The position numbers and the translations under genes are program-made. Below are positions 37,121 to 46,868 of a DNA stretch of 64,000 bases, one piece after another (within the stretch, counting starts at the first letter, position 1; each line of letters opens with the position of its first letter). Source of the DNA: Sphingomonas folli (GTDB lineage Bacteria > Pseudomonadota > Alphaproteobacteria > Sphingomonadales > Sphingomonadaceae); assembly GCF_019429525.1 (NCBI RefSeq), contig NZ_JAHXZL010000003.1:124001-188000 (forward strand), given 5' to 3'. A model generated the notes under the pieces. It saw only the letters and a list, made by a program, of their open reading frames with translations. It was not told the DNA's origin and did no database searches.

Positions 37121-37317
37121 CGCGGTGCCAGCGCCTCGGTCGCGATCGCTGCGGTCGCGAAAGGGCGCTGCGTCGCCGCGTCCCAGTAGCGCAGGTCCTC
37201 GAGCGGGATGCGCGCGCCGGACACCGCGCACACCACGTGGTCGCCCGGCACCAGCACGCGGAAGCCGTTGGCGAGATAGTGGAGCTTGGCGGGTCGGTCG
37301 GTGTGGCTCATCAGCAT
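37117..37317 (-). CDS. DUF2093 domain-containing protein
   Basis: Short cytosolic protein, 66 residues, containing AKLHYLANGFRVLVPGDHVV and IPLEDLRYWDAATQRPFATA, the pattern of DUF2093, a family found next to xseA in many alphaproteobacteria. Function unknown. Its ATG (37317, or 37311 in frame) lies 11 bp after the xseA stop and it overlaps the M23 gene, so xseA-DUF2093-M23 is one transcript. Confidence 0.88.
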   Translation of the reverse strand: MLMSHTDRPAKLHYLANGFRVLVPGDHVVCAVSGARIPLEDLRYWDAATQRPFATAAIATEALAPR

Positions 37318-37328
37318 CGGGGCAACTC

Positions 37329-38738
37329 TCAGAACAGGCGCGGCTGGTCGGGCTTCTCAGGATAGGCACGCGACGGCCGGGCCTCAAGCTTGGCCGCGCG
37401 CGGGGCGAGCGCCGCCTCCCCCACCTGCGCCGGCAGCGCGCCGTCGCGGAAGTGGAGCAGCAGCGCCCCCGCGGCGCGCGCGGCGTCCGCGCTGGTCACC
37501 GTGCCACCCGCCGCGGCCTCCACCCGTACATAGCCGCGGTCCAGCAGCTTGTCGGGGTTGAGGCTCTCCACCAGCCGGCCCAGATCGGTGAGCCGGGCGC
37601 GCCCCGCCTCCAGCCGGCGCTCCAGCGCGGCGGGGCGGATCGCGCCGGCGGTGCGGTCGAGCTGCGCGCGCGCGCGCGTGACGCGCCGCTCCAGCCCGAG
37701 ATCGAGACGCGCGCCCAGCTCGTCGAGCCGCTGGCGCTGCGGGCCGAGCAGCCGGTCGCGCGCCGGCATCACGCGCGCCAGCGCGTCGAGCCGCTCGCGC
37801 CCGCGCTCGACATGGCGGCGCGCGCAGCGCTCGGAACGCTGGCGCATCGCGTCGAGCGACAGCCGCAGCTCGGCGAGCACCGGTACGGCGAGCTCGGCCG
37901 CCGCCGTCGGGGTGGGCGCGCGCAGGTCGGCGGCATGGTCGCACAGGCTGGTGTCGGTCTCGTGCCCGACCGCGGAGATGATCGGGATCGAGCAGTCGGC
38001 GACCGCGCGCACCACGACCTCCTCGTTGAAGGCCCACAGGTCCTCGATCGAGCCCCCGCCGCGCGCGACGATCACCAGGTCGGGGCGGCGCACCGGGCCG
38101 TCGTCGGGCAGCGAGTCGAAGCCGCGCACCGCCGCCGCCACCTCGTCCGCGGCACCCGCGCCCTGCACCTTGACCGGCCAGACGATGACGTGGGTGGGGC
38201 AGCGGTCCTCCAGCCGGTGGAGGATGTCGCGGATCACCGCGCCGGTCGGCGAGGTGACGACGCCGATGGTGCGCGGCATGAACGGCAGCGGCTTCTTGCG
38301 CTCGCGGTCGAACAGCCCCTCGCCCGCCAGCTTGAGGCGAAGCTTCTCGAGCAGTGCCATCAGCGCGCCCGCGCCCGCCAGCTCCATCCGCTCTATCACG
38401 ATCTGGTATTTGGAACGTCCCGGATAGGTCGTCAGCCGCCCGGTCGCGACCACCTCGATCCCGTCCTCGGGGCGGAAGGCGAGCCCGGCGGCGCTGCCCT
38501 TCCACATCACGCCGTCGATCACCGCGGCATCGTCCTTGAGGCACAGATAGGCGTGGCCCGAGGCGGCGCGCTTGTAGCCCGAGATCTCGCCGCGCAGCCG
38601 GACATGGCCGAACTCACCCTCGACCATCCGCTTCAGCCGCCCCGACAGCTCGCTGACGCTGACCGCCATCGCATTGTCGCCGGGCGTGGCCTCGGCTACC
38701 AGCCGGCCCGCCTGAGTATCGTAGAGGGGGTCGGCCAT
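37329..38738 (-). CDS. xseA: Exodeoxyribonuclease VII large subunit
   Basis: Catalytic subunit of ExoVII, which degrades single-stranded DNA to short oligonucleotides in repair; 469 residues. The N-terminal OB domain is [20 protein letters not shown] to [17 protein letters not shown]. The catalytic region includes [40 protein letters not shown] and [21 protein letters not shown] long coiled coil and a C-terminal segment with [14 protein letters not shown] follow. Its ATG at 38738 shares two bases with the divergent purD ATG. The small subunit gene xseB is not in the window. Confidence 0.97.
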   Translation of the reverse strand: MADPLYDTQAGRLVAEATPGDNAMAVSVSELSGRLKRMVEGEFGHVRLRGEISGYKRAASGHAYLCLKDDAAVIDGVMWKGSAAGLAFRPEDGIEVVATGRLTTYPGRSKYQIVIERMELAGAGALMALLEKLRLKLAGEGLFDRERKKPLPFMPRTIGVVTSPTGAVIRDILHRLEDRCPTHVIVWPVKVQGAGAADEVAAAVRGFDSLPDDGPVRRPDLVIVARGGGSIEDLWAFNEEVVVRAVADCSIPIISAVGHETDTSLCDHAADLRAPTPTAAAELAVPVLAELRLSLDAMRQRSERCARRHVERGRERLDALARVMPARDRLLGPQRQRLDELGARLDLGLERRVTRARAQLDRTAGAIRPAALERRLEAGRARLTDLGRLVESLNPDKLLDRGYVRVEAAAGGTVTSADAARAAGALLLHFRDGALPAQVGEAALAPRAAKLEARPSRAYPEKPDQPRLF

Positions 38739-39996
38739 GAACATCCTGCTGGTGGGATCGGGGGGACGCGAGCACGCACTCGCGTGGAAACTGGCGCAAT
38801 CTCCCCGTCTCGATACGCTCTTCGCCGCGCCGGGCAACCCCGGGATCGCGCGCCACGCCAGGATCGCAGAGCTCGATGTCGACGACCATCGCGCGGTGAT
38901 CGACTTCGTCCGCCGCCATCAGATCGGGCTGGTCGTGGTCGGTCCCGAGGTGCCGCTGGTGCGCGGACTCGCCGACAATATCCGCGCGATCGGCGTGCCG
39001 GTGTTCGGCCCCGGGCGCGAGGCGGCGAAGCTGGAGGGCTCGAAGGGCTTCACCAAGGACCTGTGCGCGCGCGTCGGCATCCCCACCGCGCGCTATTTCA
39101 AGGTGACCACGCGCGACGGCGCGCTCGCCTGCCTCGACGATTTCGGCGCGACCTGCGTGATCAAGGCCGACGGGCTCGCCGCGGGCAAGGGCGTGGTGGT
39201 CGCGATGTCGCGCGACGAGGCCGAGGCGGCGATCCGGGATCTTTACGCGCAGGGGCCGATCGAGGCGGTGATCGAGGAGCGGCTCGAGGGACCGGAGGCC
39301 AGCCTCTTCGTGCTGAGCGACGGCACCACCACCGCCTCGTTCGGCTCGGCGCAGGACCACAAGCGCGTCGGCGAGGGCGACACCGGCCCCAATACCGGCG
39401 GCATGGGCGCCTATAGCCCGGCACTGGTGCTCACCCCCGCGCTGGAGGAGCAGGCGCTCGGCGAGATCGTGCGGCCGACGATCGACGCGCTCGCCGCGGC
39501 GGGAACGCCCTATGTCGGCGTGCTCTACGCCGGGCTGATGCTCACCGCGGACGGGCCCAAGCTGATCGAGTATAACGTCCGTTTCGGCGATCCCGAGTGC
39601 CAGGTGCTGATGGCACGCTTCGCCGGCGACCTGGTCGAGGTGCTGCTCGCAGTGGCCGAGGGTCGGCTCGCCGACCTCCCCGCGCCCGCCTTCGCCGACG
39701 ACGCCGCGCTGACGGTGGTGATGGCGGCCGAGGGCTATCCCGGCGCACCGCGCACCGGCGGCACGATCGGCGGCATCGACGCCGCCGAGTCGACCGGCGC
39801 GACCGTCTTCCAGGCGGGCACGCGGCGGGACGGCGAGGCGCTGGTGGCGAGCGGCGGGCGCGTGCTCGCGGTGACCGCGACCGGCGCCGACGTCGCCGCC
39901 GCGCGCGCCGCCGCCTATCGCGCGGTCGAGGCGATCGACTTCCCCACCGGCTTCTTCCGGCGCGACATCGGAGCGAAGGCGCACGCCGATGGTTGA
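38737..39996 (+). CDS. purD: Phosphoribosylamine--glycine ligase
   Basis: ATP-grasp enzyme of purine synthesis making GAR from phosphoribosylamine and glycine; 419 residues. It opens [20 protein letters not shown]; the ATP-grasp core holds [38 protein letters not shown] and [20 protein letters not shown] plus [21 protein letters not shown] lies 6 nt before the ATG, inside the xseA reading frame. The window also holds the glycine-consuming gcv operon, but the two are unlinked. Confidence 0.98.
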   Translation: MNILLVGSGGREHALAWKLAQSPRLDTLFAAPGNPGIARHARIAELDVDDHRAVIDFVRRHQIGLVVVGPEVPLVRGLADNIRAIGVPVFGPGREAAKLEGSKGFTKDLCARVGIPTARYFKVTTRDGALACLDDFGATCVIKADGLAAGKGVVVAMSRDEAEAAIRDLYAQGPIEAVIEERLEGPEASLFVLSDGTTTASFGSAQDHKRVGEGDTGPNTGGMGAYSPALVLTPALEEQALGEIVRPTIDALAAAGTPYVGVLYAGLMLTADGPKLIEYNVRFGDPECQVLMARFAGDLVEVLLAVAEGRLADLPAPAFADDAALTVVMAAEGYPGAPRTGGTIGGIDAAESTGATVFQAGTRRDGEALVASGGRVLAVTATGADVAAARAAAYRAVEAIDFPTGFFRRDIGAKAHADG

Positions 39997-40029
39997 TCCG
40001 TCGATGCTGCCCGACGCTAGGACTCGCCG

Positions 40030-40740
40030 ATGAACTCTTCCAGCTACGCCCTGGAACCGATCTCGCAGGATCAGGTGCTCGTCACGATCGCGCTCGCGCT
40101 GGTGGCGGTGCTGGCGGTGCTCACCGTGATCGCCATGCTGTGGGGCGCGCGGCTCAAGGCCAAGCGCCGCGCCGCCGAGGCGGAGGAACAGCAGCGGATC
40201 GAGGAGCTGAAGGCCGACGGCGTCGAGGCGACCAACACCGCCGACGGGACGTCGTCGCTGCTGCGCGACGCCGGACCGCCGCGTGAGGATCGGCACGACG
40301 GCGCCCGCGTCGAGGAGGCAGGGCCAAGCTCGCAGCCGACGCCCCGACCCGCCGCCGCCCCGGCCGAGCCTCGCGTCGACGAGGCGCCACCCGAGCCGCC
40401 GCTCGCCGACGAGCCGATCGTTGCCGCGGCGCCGCTCGACGCCTCGCCGGCCAGCGCCGCGGCGGACGCGCCGCGCGCGGGAGAGGACACCGCGCCCGGC
40501 GCGCAGCCGATCACGCTGCTCAAGGGCCTCGGCCCCAAGATCGCGACGCAGCTCGGCGAGCTCGGCATCACGCGGGTCGACCAGCTCGCCTGGCTCGACG
40601 ACGCCGAGGCGGCGCAGCTCGACGCGCGGCTCGGCGTGTTCACCGGGCGGATGGAGCGCGACCGCTGGCGCGAGCAGGCGCGACTGCTCGCGCAGGGCGA
40701 CCGGGCCGGCTACGAGGCGCAGTTCGGGAAGCTCGGATGA
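40030..40740 (+). CDS. Membrane-anchored helix-hairpin-helix protein
   Basis: A 236-residue protein with one N-terminal membrane helix (LVTIALALVAVLAVLTVIAM). Next come a basic stretch (KAKRRAAEAEEQQRIEE) and a Pro/Ala/Glu-rich linker. The C-terminal HhH-like domain from about residue 158 reads ITLLKGLGPKIATQLGELGI, then TRVDQLAWLDDAEAAQLDAR. This fold occurs in L21-like and NuoE-like fusion partners and often binds nucleic acids, but here function is unknown. Its stop overlaps the next gene (ATGA). It follows purD by 33 bp. Confidence 0.85.
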   Translation: MNSSSYALEPISQDQVLVTIALALVAVLAVLTVIAMLWGARLKAKRRAAEAEEQQRIEELKADGVEATNTADGTSSLLRDAGPPREDRHDGARVEEAGPSSQPTPRPAAAPAEPRVDEAPPEPPLADEPIVAAAPLDASPASAAADAPRAGEDTAPGAQPITLLKGLGPKIATQLGELGITRVDQLAWLDDAEAAQLDARLGVFTGRMERDRWREQARLLAQGDRAGYEAQFGKLG

Positions 40741-41195
40741 GCGTCGCCTTCCGCCGCGAGAGCGACGACGAGCATCTCGAGCCGCGGTTCGAGCTGCCGA
40801 TCCCGCCGGGCCCCAATCTGGTGACCGCGCGCGGGCGCACGCTGATCGACGAGCGCGTCGCCGCGCTCGAGGCGTCGTTCGCCGCCGCCGTCGACGAGGA
40901 GGTGCGCAAGGCGGTGGCGCGCGACCTACGCTATTGGAAGACGCGGCGCGCCACCGCGATCGAGACCGCCGCGCGCGCGGACGGCGTGGTGGGTTTCGGC
41001 ACCACCGTGACCTTCGCGCTCGACGGGCGCGAGCGACGCGTCACGATCGTGGGCGACGACGAGGCCGATCCCGCCGCCGGGCTGCTCGCGCTATCGGCGC
41101 CGCTCGCGCGCGCGCTGCTCGGCGCGAGCGAGGGCGAACTGCTCGCCTTCAACGACCGCGAGGACGCGATCGAGGTGCTCCGGACGGGCGACTGA
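40737..41195 (+). CDS. GreA/GreB family elongation factor-like protein
   Basis: A 152-residue protein with the two-part Gre layout. An N-terminal coiled coil (RTLIDERVAALEASFAAAVD, KAVARDLRYWKTRRATAIET) is followed by a C-terminal FKBP-like domain (VVGFGTTVTFALDGRERRVT, IVGDDEADPAAGLLALSAPL). Canonical Gre factors rescue backtracked RNA polymerase using two acidic residues at the coiled-coil tip. I do not see a clear D-x-x-E tip here, so it may instead act like Rnk or Gfh-type secondary-channel regulators. Overlaps the HhH gene by 4 bp. Confidence 0.85.
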   Translation: MSVAFRRESDDEHLEPRFELPIPPGPNLVTARGRTLIDERVAALEASFAAAVDEEVRKAVARDLRYWKTRRATAIETAARADGVVGFGTTVTFALDGRERRVTIVGDDEADPAAGLLALSAPLARALLGASEGELLAFNDREDAIEVLRTGD

Positions 41196-41236
41196 GACGC
41201 GGCGTGGCGGCTCGTGCCTGCCCGCTCAGACGTCGC

Positions 41237-42532
41237 TCACGCCTCGCTGACGAGCAATTTGTCGATGCGGCGGCCGTCGAGGTCGACCACCTCGAACTTC
41301 CAGCCCTGCTCCTCGAAGCTCTCGCCCTCGGCGGGAAGCTTGCGGAACACCGCCAGCGCCAGCCCGGCCACGGTGGCATAGTCGCGGTCCTCGGGCAGGT
41401 CGATGCCGAGCCGCTCCGCCAGCGCGTCGGCCGCCATCGTGCCGGCCACCAGCAGCGAGCCGTCGTCGCGCTCGACCACGTTGGGGGCCTCGTCGGGGTC
41501 GGCGTCGGAGACGAACTCACCCGCGATCGCGGCGAGCAGGTCGGCCGGGGTGACGATCCCCTCGAAATGGCCGTATTCGTCGTGGATCAGCGCCATCGGC
41601 ACCTCGGCGCGGCGCAGCGCGTCCAGCGCGTCCATCGCGTCGATCTGGTCGACCACCACCGGCGCGCGGCGCATCAGCCGCGTCACGTCGAGCGTCTCGC
41701 CGCGGAAGAGCGCCATCGCCACGTCGCGCGCCTGCACCACGCCGATGACCGAGTCGATCGACCCTTCCGCCACCGGTAGCCGACTATGCGCGGTGTCGAG
41801 CAGCTTGGCGCGGATCGCGGCGTCGTCGAGCGACACGTCGATCCATTCAACCTCGGTGCGCGGCGTCATCACCTCCCGGACCGGCCGGTCGGCGAGCCGC
41901 ACCACGCCCGAGATGATCGAGCGCTCATGCTCCTCGATCACCCCCGACTTGCTCGCCTCGGCGACGATGAGGTGCAGCTCCTCGGCGGTGACCTGGTCCT
42001 CGTTCTCGCGCGTCAGACCGAGCAGCTTGAAGGCGAGCGCACTGGTCGAGTCGAGCAGCCACACGATCGGCTTGGTGAAGCGCGCCAGATACGCCATCGG
42101 CAGCGCGACCAGCGCCGCCACGGTCTCGGGCTTGCGCAGGGCGAACTGCTTGGGGACGAGCTCGCCGATGATCAGCGAGGCGTAGGTGGTGAGCCCGATC
42201 ACCAGGATATAGCCGAGCCGCTCGGCCGCGGCATGGCCGAGCCCGAGCGCCTCGAGCCGCGCCGCGGTGGGCGTGCCGAGGCTCGCGCCCGAGTACGCGC
42301 CGGCGACGATGCCGATCAGCGTGATGCCGATCTGGACGGCGGAGAGGAACTTGCCCGGGTCGGCGGCGAGCTCGATCGCGGTGGCGGCGCCGCGACGGCC
42401 GCTCCGCGCCATCGCCTCCAGCCGCGCCTTGCGCGCCGACACGATCGCCAGCTCGCTCATCGCGAACACGCCGTTGAGCGCGACCAGCGCCAGGATGATG
42501 ACGACGTCGATCCAGGGGAACGGCGGTAGCAT
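41237..42532 (-). CDS. Hemolysin/CorC family protein (CNNM-CBS-CorC)
   Basis: Inner-membrane protein of 431 residues. The CNNM domain spans the first 190 residues (VVIILALVALNGVFAMSELA, LIIGELVPKQFALRKPE). A CBS pair follows (VREVMTPRTEVEWIDVSLDD, VPMALIHDEYGHFEGIVTP), then the C-terminal CorC_HlyC domain (GTMAADALAERLGIDLP). Relatives are linked to magnesium/cobalt efflux or ion homeostasis; older 'hemolysin' naming is misleading. ATG 42532 begins the membrane domain; the frame stays open 14 codons upstream. Confidence 0.93.
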   Translation of the reverse strand: MLPPFPWIDVVIILALVALNGVFAMSELAIVSARKARLEAMARSGRRGAATAIELAADPGKFLSAVQIGITLIGIVAGAYSGASLGTPTAARLEALGLGHAAAERLGYILVIGLTTYASLIIGELVPKQFALRKPETVAALVALPMAYLARFTKPIVWLLDSTSALAFKLLGLTRENEDQVTAEELHLIVAEASKSGVIEEHERSIISGVVRLADRPVREVMTPRTEVEWIDVSLDDAAIRAKLLDTAHSRLPVAEGSIDSVIGVVQARDVAMALFRGETLDVTRLMRRAPVVVDQIDAMDALDALRRAEVPMALIHDEYGHFEGIVTPADLLAAIAGEFVSDADPDEAPNVVERDDGSLLVAGTMAADALAERLGIDLPEDRDYATVAGLALAVFRKLPAEGESFEEQGWKFEVVDLDGRRIDKLLVSEA

Positions 42533-42694
42533 GTTCGTGGCGCCCCTCTTGGCGGCAAAGCGCGCGCGCGACAATCCGCAAAGTGGCGCGCGGCCGCGTC
42601 ATCGCGCATTCAGCGCCGCCGCGCCATGAGCGCGCCAGGAACAATGGTCGCCGGCGTCGGGTTGTCCGGCATCGATCTGGGGAAAGGGAACATC

Positions 42695-43378
42695 ATGAAG
42701 CTCTCGTCGAAGCTGGTCGCGGCCGCGTCCGCGCTGTCGCTGGTATCGGTCGCGGCCTGCACCACCGATCCGGAGACGGGCGAGCGACGCGTGTCGAAGA
42801 CCGCGATCGGCGGGCTGGGCGGCGCGCTCGGCGGCTATCTGCTCGGCGACCTCGTCGGTGGGCGACGCGACCGCACCGAGAAGATCCTGGGCGCGGGCAT
42901 CGGCGGCCTCGCCGGCGCGGGGATCGGCGCGTACATGGACAAGCAGGAGCGCGAGATGCGCGAGCGCACCCGCGGCACCGACGTGCAGGTGACTCGCCAG
43001 GGTGACGACCTGCTGCTCAACATCCCGTCGGGGATCAACTTCGCGTACAATTCGGCGAACGTGCAGCCGCAGTTCCGCGGCACGCTCGACAAGGTGGCGA
43101 GCGTGCTGGCGGATTACCCGCAGACCTATATCGACGTGTACGGCCACACCGACTCGACCGGCAGCGACTCGTACAACCAGGACCTGTCGGAGCGGCGCGC
43201 GACCTCGGTGGCGGATTATCTGTCGAGCCACGGGGTGCAGGCGGCACGGATCGCCACGCGCGGCTTCGGCGAGACCCAGCCGATCGAGACCAACGACACC
43301 GAGCAGGGCCGCGCCGCCAACCGCCGCGTGGAGATCAAGGTGGTGCCGATCTCGCAGAACGACGTGCCGCCGCGCTGA
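42695..43378 (+). CDS. OmpA-family lipoprotein with glycine zipper
   Basis: Outer-membrane lipoprotein of 227 residues that anchors to peptidoglycan. The lipobox is LVSVAACTT. A glycine-zipper segment follows (GGLGGALGGYLLGDLVGG, GAGIGGLAGAGIGAYMD). The OmpA domain begins near 105 and contains NFAYNSANVQPQFRGTLDKV, YIDVYGHTDSTGSDSYNQDL and GFGETQPIETNDTEQGRAAN. The D and R that contact diaminopimelate (HTDSTG and the NRRVE arginine) are present. ATG 42695 has AGGGA 6 nt upstream; the frame is open 23 codons earlier without a signal sequence. Confidence 0.94.
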   Translation: MKLSSKLVAAASALSLVSVAACTTDPETGERRVSKTAIGGLGGALGGYLLGDLVGGRRDRTEKILGAGIGGLAGAGIGAYMDKQEREMRERTRGTDVQVTRQGDDLLLNIPSGINFAYNSANVQPQFRGTLDKVASVLADYPQTYIDVYGHTDSTGSDSYNQDLSERRATSVADYLSSHGVQAARIATRGFGETQPIETNDTEQGRAANRRVEIKVVPISQNDVPPR

Positions 43379-43460
43379 GGCGCGCGGGCCCGAGCGACGC
43401 GATCGGTGCGGTCGGCGCGCGCGGCGGGGCCCGACGGGTGAGCGACGCGCCGCGACCGCG

Positions 43461-43535
43461 TCCTCCCGCATAGGCGAGAGCCCAGGGTGACAGCGCACGG
43501 CGCGCGAGGCCCCGGGCTCCGGCATGCGGCGGATC
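43461..43535. repeat. Palindromic repeat, family B, degraded copy 3
   Basis: TCCTCCCGCATAGGCGAGAG-CCCAGGG at the left and CCCCGGG-CTCCGGCATGCGGCGGA at the right repeat the plan of the copies at 22811 and 28047, with decayed outer stems but the CCCAGGG/CCCCGGG centre kept. It lies between the OmpA gene and a convergent unknown gene. Confidence 0.6.
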
Positions 43536-43566
43536 ACGCCGTCCGCCAACGGCGCGGGACGGCACG

Positions 43567-44229
43567 TCAGCGCGCGGGCAGCAGCCTCGCCCATCGCGCG
43601 TCGAGCCGCGCCTGCGCGCTCGCGCGCGGCACGCGCGTCACGAGCGAGAGCCCGCGCAGGCTGATGCTGTGGCCGCTGAACAGATGGCCGCTGATCGAAT
43701 AGCCGATGTCGTAGAGCGCGACGTCCTCGTGCGACGCGCCGTCGACGAGGTAGCGGGTGACGATCGCGACCGGCATCTGCTCGTCGCCGCGGCTGTCGTC
43801 GGGGCGGTGCGCGGCCGAGCGCGCCTTCTTCAGCGCGCCCTCGAACCAGTCGCCCTCGACCCGCGGCTCGCCCGTGGTCTCGACCGGGTCGAGCCCCAAC
43901 CCTGAGGGGAACAGCAATGTCTGGCTCTGCACCGACTGCGCGTCCGAGGCCGGCCGCAGCGTGATACGGTCCTTCGACGCGGCCGAGGCCACCAGCGTCA
44001 GCGTGGTGGCGCGCGAGGAGGCGCGGGTCGATTCCTCGGCCTTGGCGACCTTGTCGTCCTGACGGTCGCTCCAGTTGCTCCACAGCGTCAGCGCCGAGAT
44101 CACCACCGCGACCAGCGCGAGCACCTCACCCAATGTGATCCAGCGGCGCCGGATCGCCGCCGCCTCGACCGCGCGCTTCTCGGCGCGGGTGCCGGCGTCA
44201 CTGTTCTCGTTCGATGGAAGCTCGCTCAT
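43567..44229 (-). CDS. Hypothetical single-TM protein
   Basis: A 220-residue protein with one membrane helix near 32-50 (WITLGEVLALVAVVISALTL). A charged segment follows (DRQDDKVAKAEESTRASS), then an unassigned extracytoplasmic or cytoplasmic domain with RYLVDGASHEDVALYDIGYS and SGHSISLRGLSLVTRV. I do not recognise the family. The ATG at 44229 gives a typical soluble acidic N-terminus before the helix. It is divergent from the TonB receptor gene and shares the upstream region that holds the 22-bp palindrome. Confidence 0.78.
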   Translation of the reverse strand: MSELPSNENSDAGTRAEKRAVEAAAIRRRWITLGEVLALVAVVISALTLWSNWSDRQDDKVAKAEESTRASSRATTLTLVASAASKDRITLRPASDAQSVQSQTLLFPSGLGLDPVETTGEPRVEGDWFEGALKKARSAAHRPDDSRGDEQMPVAIVTRYLVDGASHEDVALYDIGYSISGHLFSGHSISLRGLSLVTRVPRASAQARLDARWARLLPAR

Positions 44230-44308
44230 GCCCGCCTTCGATCATCGCGCACGGCTCTGGTCAAGACGCTGCGGCGCGACGGGCGACCCGTGCCGGCTCG
44301 TCGGCCAT

Positions 44309-44330
44309 GCTATATACGGCCGTATATAGC
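44309..44330. promoter_or_regulatory. Perfect 22-bp palindrome upstream of TonB receptor/GH3 unit
   Basis: Arms GCTATATAC and GTATATAGC flank GGCC, giving a perfect 22-bp palindrome, 58 bp before the receptor ATG and 79 bp before the divergent hypothetical gene. The AT-rich arms stand out in this GC-rich DNA. It has the form of a TetR, GntR or LacI-type operator; no such regulator is nearby. Confidence 0.7.
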
Positions 44331-44388
44331 CGCGCTATGGCCGCGCGGGCGGACGGGGCGAAACCCGCCGCCGAAAGGGTGCTACTCC

Positions 44389-46782
44389 ATGTCGATCCGT
44401 CTCTCCGCCCTGCTCCTCACCGCGGCGGCGCCGCTGCTGGCGCCCTCCGCCGGCGCCCAGTCGCTGCCCGCGCCCGCCGGTCCTGCCGCCGGCGCCGAGG
44501 ACGATGCCGACGGCCTGCCCGACGTCACCGTCACCGCGCGACGGCGCGCCGAGAACGCACAGCGCGTGCCCGCGGCGCTGTCGGTGGTGGGCGGCGCGCT
44601 GCTCGACCAGAGCTACACGGTGAACACCCAGGGGCTGACGACGCTGATCCCGAGCCTGAACTATTCCTCCGCCAACCCGCGCAACACCGCCTTCACGATC
44701 CGCGGGCTCGGCTCCAGCGTGGTCGCGGTGAGCCAGGCCAATGACGGGCTGGAGCCCGGCGTCGGCTTCTACGTCGACCAGGTCTATCACGCGCGTCCCG
44801 CCACCGCCGCGTTCGATTTCGCCGACATCGAGCAGGTCGAGGAGTTGCGCGGGCCGCAGGGCACGCTCTTCGGCAAGAACACGACCGCGGGCGCGCTCAA
44901 CGTCACCACGCGCGCGCCCAGCTTCACGCAGGAGGGCTTCGCCGAGCTGTCCTATGGCAGCTACGATCTCGTCCAGGCCAAGGGCTGGGTCTCGGGGCCG
45001 ATCAACGACAGCATCGCCTATCGCCTCTCCGCCGTCGCGACCCGACGCGACGGCGTGCTCGACAACGTGCGTAGCGGGCGGGACGCCAACACGCTCGGCA
45101 CCCAGGCGGTGCGGGGACAGCTGCTGTTCAGGCCCGACGACACGATCCAGATGCGCCTGATCGCCGATTTCACCAACTTCCAGGCCTATTGCTGTACCCA
45201 GGTCTACCTGCGCACGGGGCAGAGCCTCCGCGCCGCCGCCCGCCAGTTCGGTGGCGCAAATGGCCTCGCCGCGCAGTTCGGCTATGCCCCCGCCAGCACC
45301 AACCCCTATGATCGCAGGACCGACATCGACGGGCCGCTCGGCGTCGACACCAACGAGGGCGGCGTGAGCGCGATCACCGACTGGAACCTCGGTTTCGCCA
45401 CGCTCACCTCGGTCACCGCTTGGCGCTTCTGGAACTGGGACGCGGAGAACGACCGCGACTATACCGGCCTGGCGGTGCAGCTGTCGCAGCACATCCCCTC
45501 GCGCCAGGACCAGTACAGCCAGGAGCTGCGGCTCGCCTCGAGCGGCGACGGGCCACTGTCCTACGTCGCCGGTCTCTACGGCTTCCGCCAGCGGCTGACC
45601 GGCCGGCCGATCAGCATCTACGGGCCCGCCGCCGCGCGCTACCTGATCGGCACCACCACCGGCGCCAACAACACGCCGGTGCCGTCCAACCTGCTCGACG
45701 GCTACGGTCAGGACGGGCGCACCGACTTCCGCAGTCTCAGCTACGCCGCCTTCGGCGAGGTCAACTACCGGATCGTCCCCGCGGTCACCGCCACGCTCGG
45801 TCTACGCTACACGCAGGAGGAGAAGGACGGTTACTACACCACCACCGTCTCCGGCGGTCCCGCGACCAGCAGCACCGCGCTGATCAACGCGCGGCTCGGC
45901 GTGCTGCGGCCGCAACGTTACGAGGCCCACGACAGCGACGGCAGCCTCTCGGGCCGCGGCAATCTCGCCTGGCAGGTGACCGAGCGGACCATGGCCTATG
46001 CGAGCTACGCGCGCGGCTTCAAATCGGGCGGGATCAACATGTCGGGTCTGCCGCTCGACAACAGCAATCAGCCGGTGCTCGCCACCGCGGTGGTGCGCCC
46101 CGAGCGCAACGAGACCTATGAGGTCGGCGTCAAGAACACGCTGTTCGACCGCCGGCTGATCCTCAACGTCGACGCCTTCTACACGAAGGTTCACGACTTC
46201 CAGGCGACCGTGGTGGAGAACTCGCTGACCCAGACGGTGCAGCTGCGCGGCTATCTCTCGAACATCCCGGAGGTGACCGTGAAGGGCGTCGAGGCCGATC
46301 TCACCGCGCTGATCCTGCCCGGGCTGAGCGCGCGCACCAGCGCGGCCTATTCGGAGGGCCGCTACAGCGACTATCCCGCCGGCCCCTGCCCGCTCGAGGC
46401 GCAGAGCGCGGCGACGACGCAGTGCAGCCTGACCGGGCGCCGCCTCGCCTCGCTCCCGCGCCTCGCGATCACCGCGGGGCTCGATTATGTCCGCCCGATC
46501 GGTGCCGGCGCGCTGACGTTGCACGTCGATACCGCCTCGCGCAGCGGCTATAACGGTGACCCGAGCCTGTCGCGTTACACCTACATACGCGGCTACAATC
46601 TCACCAACGCCAACATCGGCTACCGCTTCGCCGATGGGCTGGAGCTGCTCGTCTGGGCACGCAACCTGCTCGACGCCGACTATATCCAGAACCTGACGAT
46701 CCAGGCGGGAAACTCGGGGCTGATCCTGGGCACGCCGAGCGACCCGCGCACGATCGGCGGCACGCTGCGCCTCCGTCTCTGA
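44389..46782 (+). CDS. TonB-dependent receptor
   Basis: Outer-membrane TonB-gated transporter, 797 residues, with a signal peptide ending PSAGAQ. A TonB-box-like LPDVTVTARRRAENAQRVPA leads into the plug (TAFTIRGLGSSVVAVSQAND, GPQGTLFGKNTTAGALNVTT). The barrel is of the FyuA/CirA-like 'GKNTTAGA' class found for many organic substrates, and ends GTLRLRL. The start ATG 44389 follows AAGGG by 9 nt; earlier codons are not protein-like. The following GH3 gene, 86 bp downstream on the same strand, suggests a glucoside or oligosaccharide as substrate (inference). Confidence 0.95.
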   Translation: MSIRLSALLLTAAAPLLAPSAGAQSLPAPAGPAAGAEDDADGLPDVTVTARRRAENAQRVPAALSVVGGALLDQSYTVNTQGLTTLIPSLNYSSANPRNTAFTIRGLGSSVVAVSQANDGLEPGVGFYVDQVYHARPATAAFDFADIEQVEELRGPQGTLFGKNTTAGALNVTTRAPSFTQEGFAELSYGSYDLVQAKGWVSGPINDSIAYRLSAVATRRDGVLDNVRSGRDANTLGTQAVRGQLLFRPDDTIQMRLIADFTNFQAYCCTQVYLRTGQSLRAAARQFGGANGLAAQFGYAPASTNPYDRRTDIDGPLGVDTNEGGVSAITDWNLGFATLTSVTAWRFWNWDAENDRDYTGLAVQLSQHIPSRQDQYSQELRLASSGDGPLSYVAGLYGFRQRLTGRPISIYGPAAARYLIGTTTGANNTPVPSNLLDGYGQDGRTDFRSLSYAAFGEVNYRIVPAVTATLGLRYTQEEKDGYYTTTVSGGPATSSTALINARLGVLRPQRYEAHDSDGSLSGRGNLAWQVTERTMAYASYARGFKSGGINMSGLPLDNSNQPVLATAVVRPERNETYEVGVKNTLFDRRLILNVDAFYTKVHDFQATVVENSLTQTVQLRGYLSNIPEVTVKGVEADLTALILPGLSARTSAAYSEGRYSDYPAGPCPLEAQSAATTQCSLTGRRLASLPRLAITAGLDYVRPIGAGALTLHVDTASRSGYNGDPSLSRYTYIRGYNLTNANIGYRFADGLELLVWARNLLDADYIQNLTIQAGNSGLILGTPSDPRTIGGTLRLRL

Positions 46783-46868
46783 TCGCGCCGCGGACGCTGG
46801 GCAACCTCCCTGACATCTGGTAAGGCCAATACCGATCGGCATAGCCGACGGTGACAGGGAGGATGAGG

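Noticed and set aside
36555..39416. 953-codon plus-strand frame across the M23, xseA and purD genes
   Set aside because: It crosses three well supported genes in the wrong frame or strand and has no conserved motif.
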